Below, piece after piece: positions 63,654 to 64,000 of a stretch of DNA of 64,000 bases; the first letter of the stretch is position 1; every line of letters starts with the position of its first letter. Made by a program: the position numbers and the translations under genes. Location: contig CM035423.1 in NCBI GenBank assembly GCA_020310875.1, positions 123,703,664 to 123,767,663 on the forward strand, read 5' to 3'. Source of the DNA: Ceratopteris richardii (taxonomy: Eukaryota; Streptophyta; Polypodiopsida; Polypodiales; Pteridaceae). The notes beneath the pieces were generated by a model, which saw only the letters and a program-made list of their open reading frames with translations, did no database searches and had not been told where the DNA came from.

Positions 63654-63675
63654 TCGATCCCCGGCAACGGCGCCA
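63654..63675 (-). other. A primer binding site (tRNA-Asp)
   Basis: The plus strand here reads as the last 22 bases of plant tRNA-Asp including CCA (ending GGCAACGGCGCCA), so the minus-strand element RNA pairs with that tRNA. It lies 8 bp inside the LTR. Confidence 0.92.
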
Positions 63676-63683
63676 AAATTTGG

Positions 63684-64000
63684 TGTAGCTCAATGATGAG
63701 TAGCACCTCCTTTAATGTCAATCCGGGAAGACGTGAGGATGGTATGAAGACCTCGAGCAAGTGGCGGCACAAGTGCGTGAGTGAGAAGCACACTAGCATG
63801 CACACACATACACACACACGCGCACACACGGCAAGACAAAGAGTGAGAATCAATGGAGCTTTTAGATTACTTTCAAAATGCTCTTACAAGTTCGTTTCAA
63901 TTACAATCCAACCTCAAAAATGAGCTCTCTAGCTCTTTTTATAGTTTTTGACTAGCTTTTGGCCCTGTCCAGACCTAGTGTCCGGCCTAGTTAAAAATTA
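63684..64000 (-). repeat. A 5' LTR, partial (window ends inside it)
   Basis: 317 bp identical by eye to the inner part of the 3' LTR at 47,017-47,333. TATAAA at 63,938-63,943 on the minus strand. The U3 part, with the 41-bp block and outer end, lies beyond the window. Confidence 0.93.

Larger units (their letters stand above)
47017..64000 (-). mobile_element. Ty3/gypsy element A: young giant element with accessory ORFs (extends past right edge)
   Basis: Minus-strand order: 5' LTR (from 63,684, cut by the window), tRNA-Asp primer site, 2-kb leader with repeat array, Gag-Pol of 2,822 codons, post-integrase retropepsin, ORF3, ORF4, polypurine tract and 3' LTR (47,017-47,585). If the 5' LTR has the length of the 3' LTR, the element is about 17.2 kb. 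The 317 shared LTR bases show no difference by eye. It lies inside element E. Accessory ORFs after pol and a tRNA-Asp primer are reminiscent of the Athila group, but the second protease and the ORF3/ORF4 proteins are not features I can match. Confidence 0.95.

Noticed and set aside
63654-63675. tRNA-Asp gene
   Set aside because: Only the last 22 bases are present, at the exact place of a primer binding site next to an LTR; no cloverleaf upstream.

Overview
The window is nuclear plant DNA built almost wholly of nested retrotransposons. No host gene, rRNA or tRNA gene was recognised. The evidence for a plant is Ty1/copia elements primed by initiator tRNA-Met, Ty3/gypsy elements of the tRNA-Asp-primed type typical of the plant Athila/Tat group, plant-type LINEs with a CCHC ORF1 and a zf-RVT tail, and a TRIM pair. 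The TE density and the size of the elements suggest a large-genome land plant. The species cannot be named from the sequence.

Layout. 1-4,962: two copia elements on the minus strand, C1 (gag and 5' LTR) inserted into the RT region of C2. 5,636-11,489: decayed plus-strand Ty3 element D, with pol followed by a broken long accessory frame. 12,059-12,761 and 19,168-19,730: a repeat of unknown nature (R), split by a 6.4 kb LINE (L1) with a 15-bp target duplication. 19,945-21,649: two TRIM elements in tandem. 21,650-22,920 and 28,066-29,000: remnants of another LINE (F), split by copia element C3 (22,925-28,065). 29,060-29,994: inverted LINE ORF1 remnant (G). 29,995-41,708: large decayed minus-strand Ty3 element B. 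42,522-43,825: second copy of R carrying a 146-bp LINE tail. 44,555-47,016: 5' LTR, primer site and leader of plus-strand Ty3 element E. 47,017-64,000+: minus-strand Ty3 element A, inserted into E and running off the right edge.

Element A is the most notable object. Its LTRs look identical over the 317 bp available, it has an exact tRNA-Asp primer site and a clean polypurine tract, and Gag-Pol is a single open frame of 2,822 codons. If its 5' LTR is as long as its 3' LTR, the element is about 17.2 kb. A, with its older relative B, shows an architecture I do not recognise as a described one: Gag with four zinc-knuckle-like motifs, PR, RT, RNase H, integrase with a tandemly duplicated N-terminal zinc module (A only, because B has that part deleted), a second retropepsin-like domain after integrase followed by a tail of repeated IWVPK-like motifs, and then two large proteins of unknown fold (ORF3 and ORF4) up to the polypurine tract. 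ORF3 and ORF4 are clearly conserved between the diverged A and B, so they have probably been selected as working parts of the element. The leaders of A and E both carry about 21 copies of a TATCGCGACA core at roughly 18-bp spacing, in the same orientation, with unrelated spacers. A 41-bp U3 block is almost unchanged in the A, B and E LTRs.

Working model (inference): Gag-Pol is made from genomic RNA, the post-integrase protease by readthrough or fusion, and ORF3/4 from a spliced RNA using a donor just after the primer site and an acceptor just upstream of ORF3, as for env in retroviruses. The accessory proteins show no obvious envelope features.
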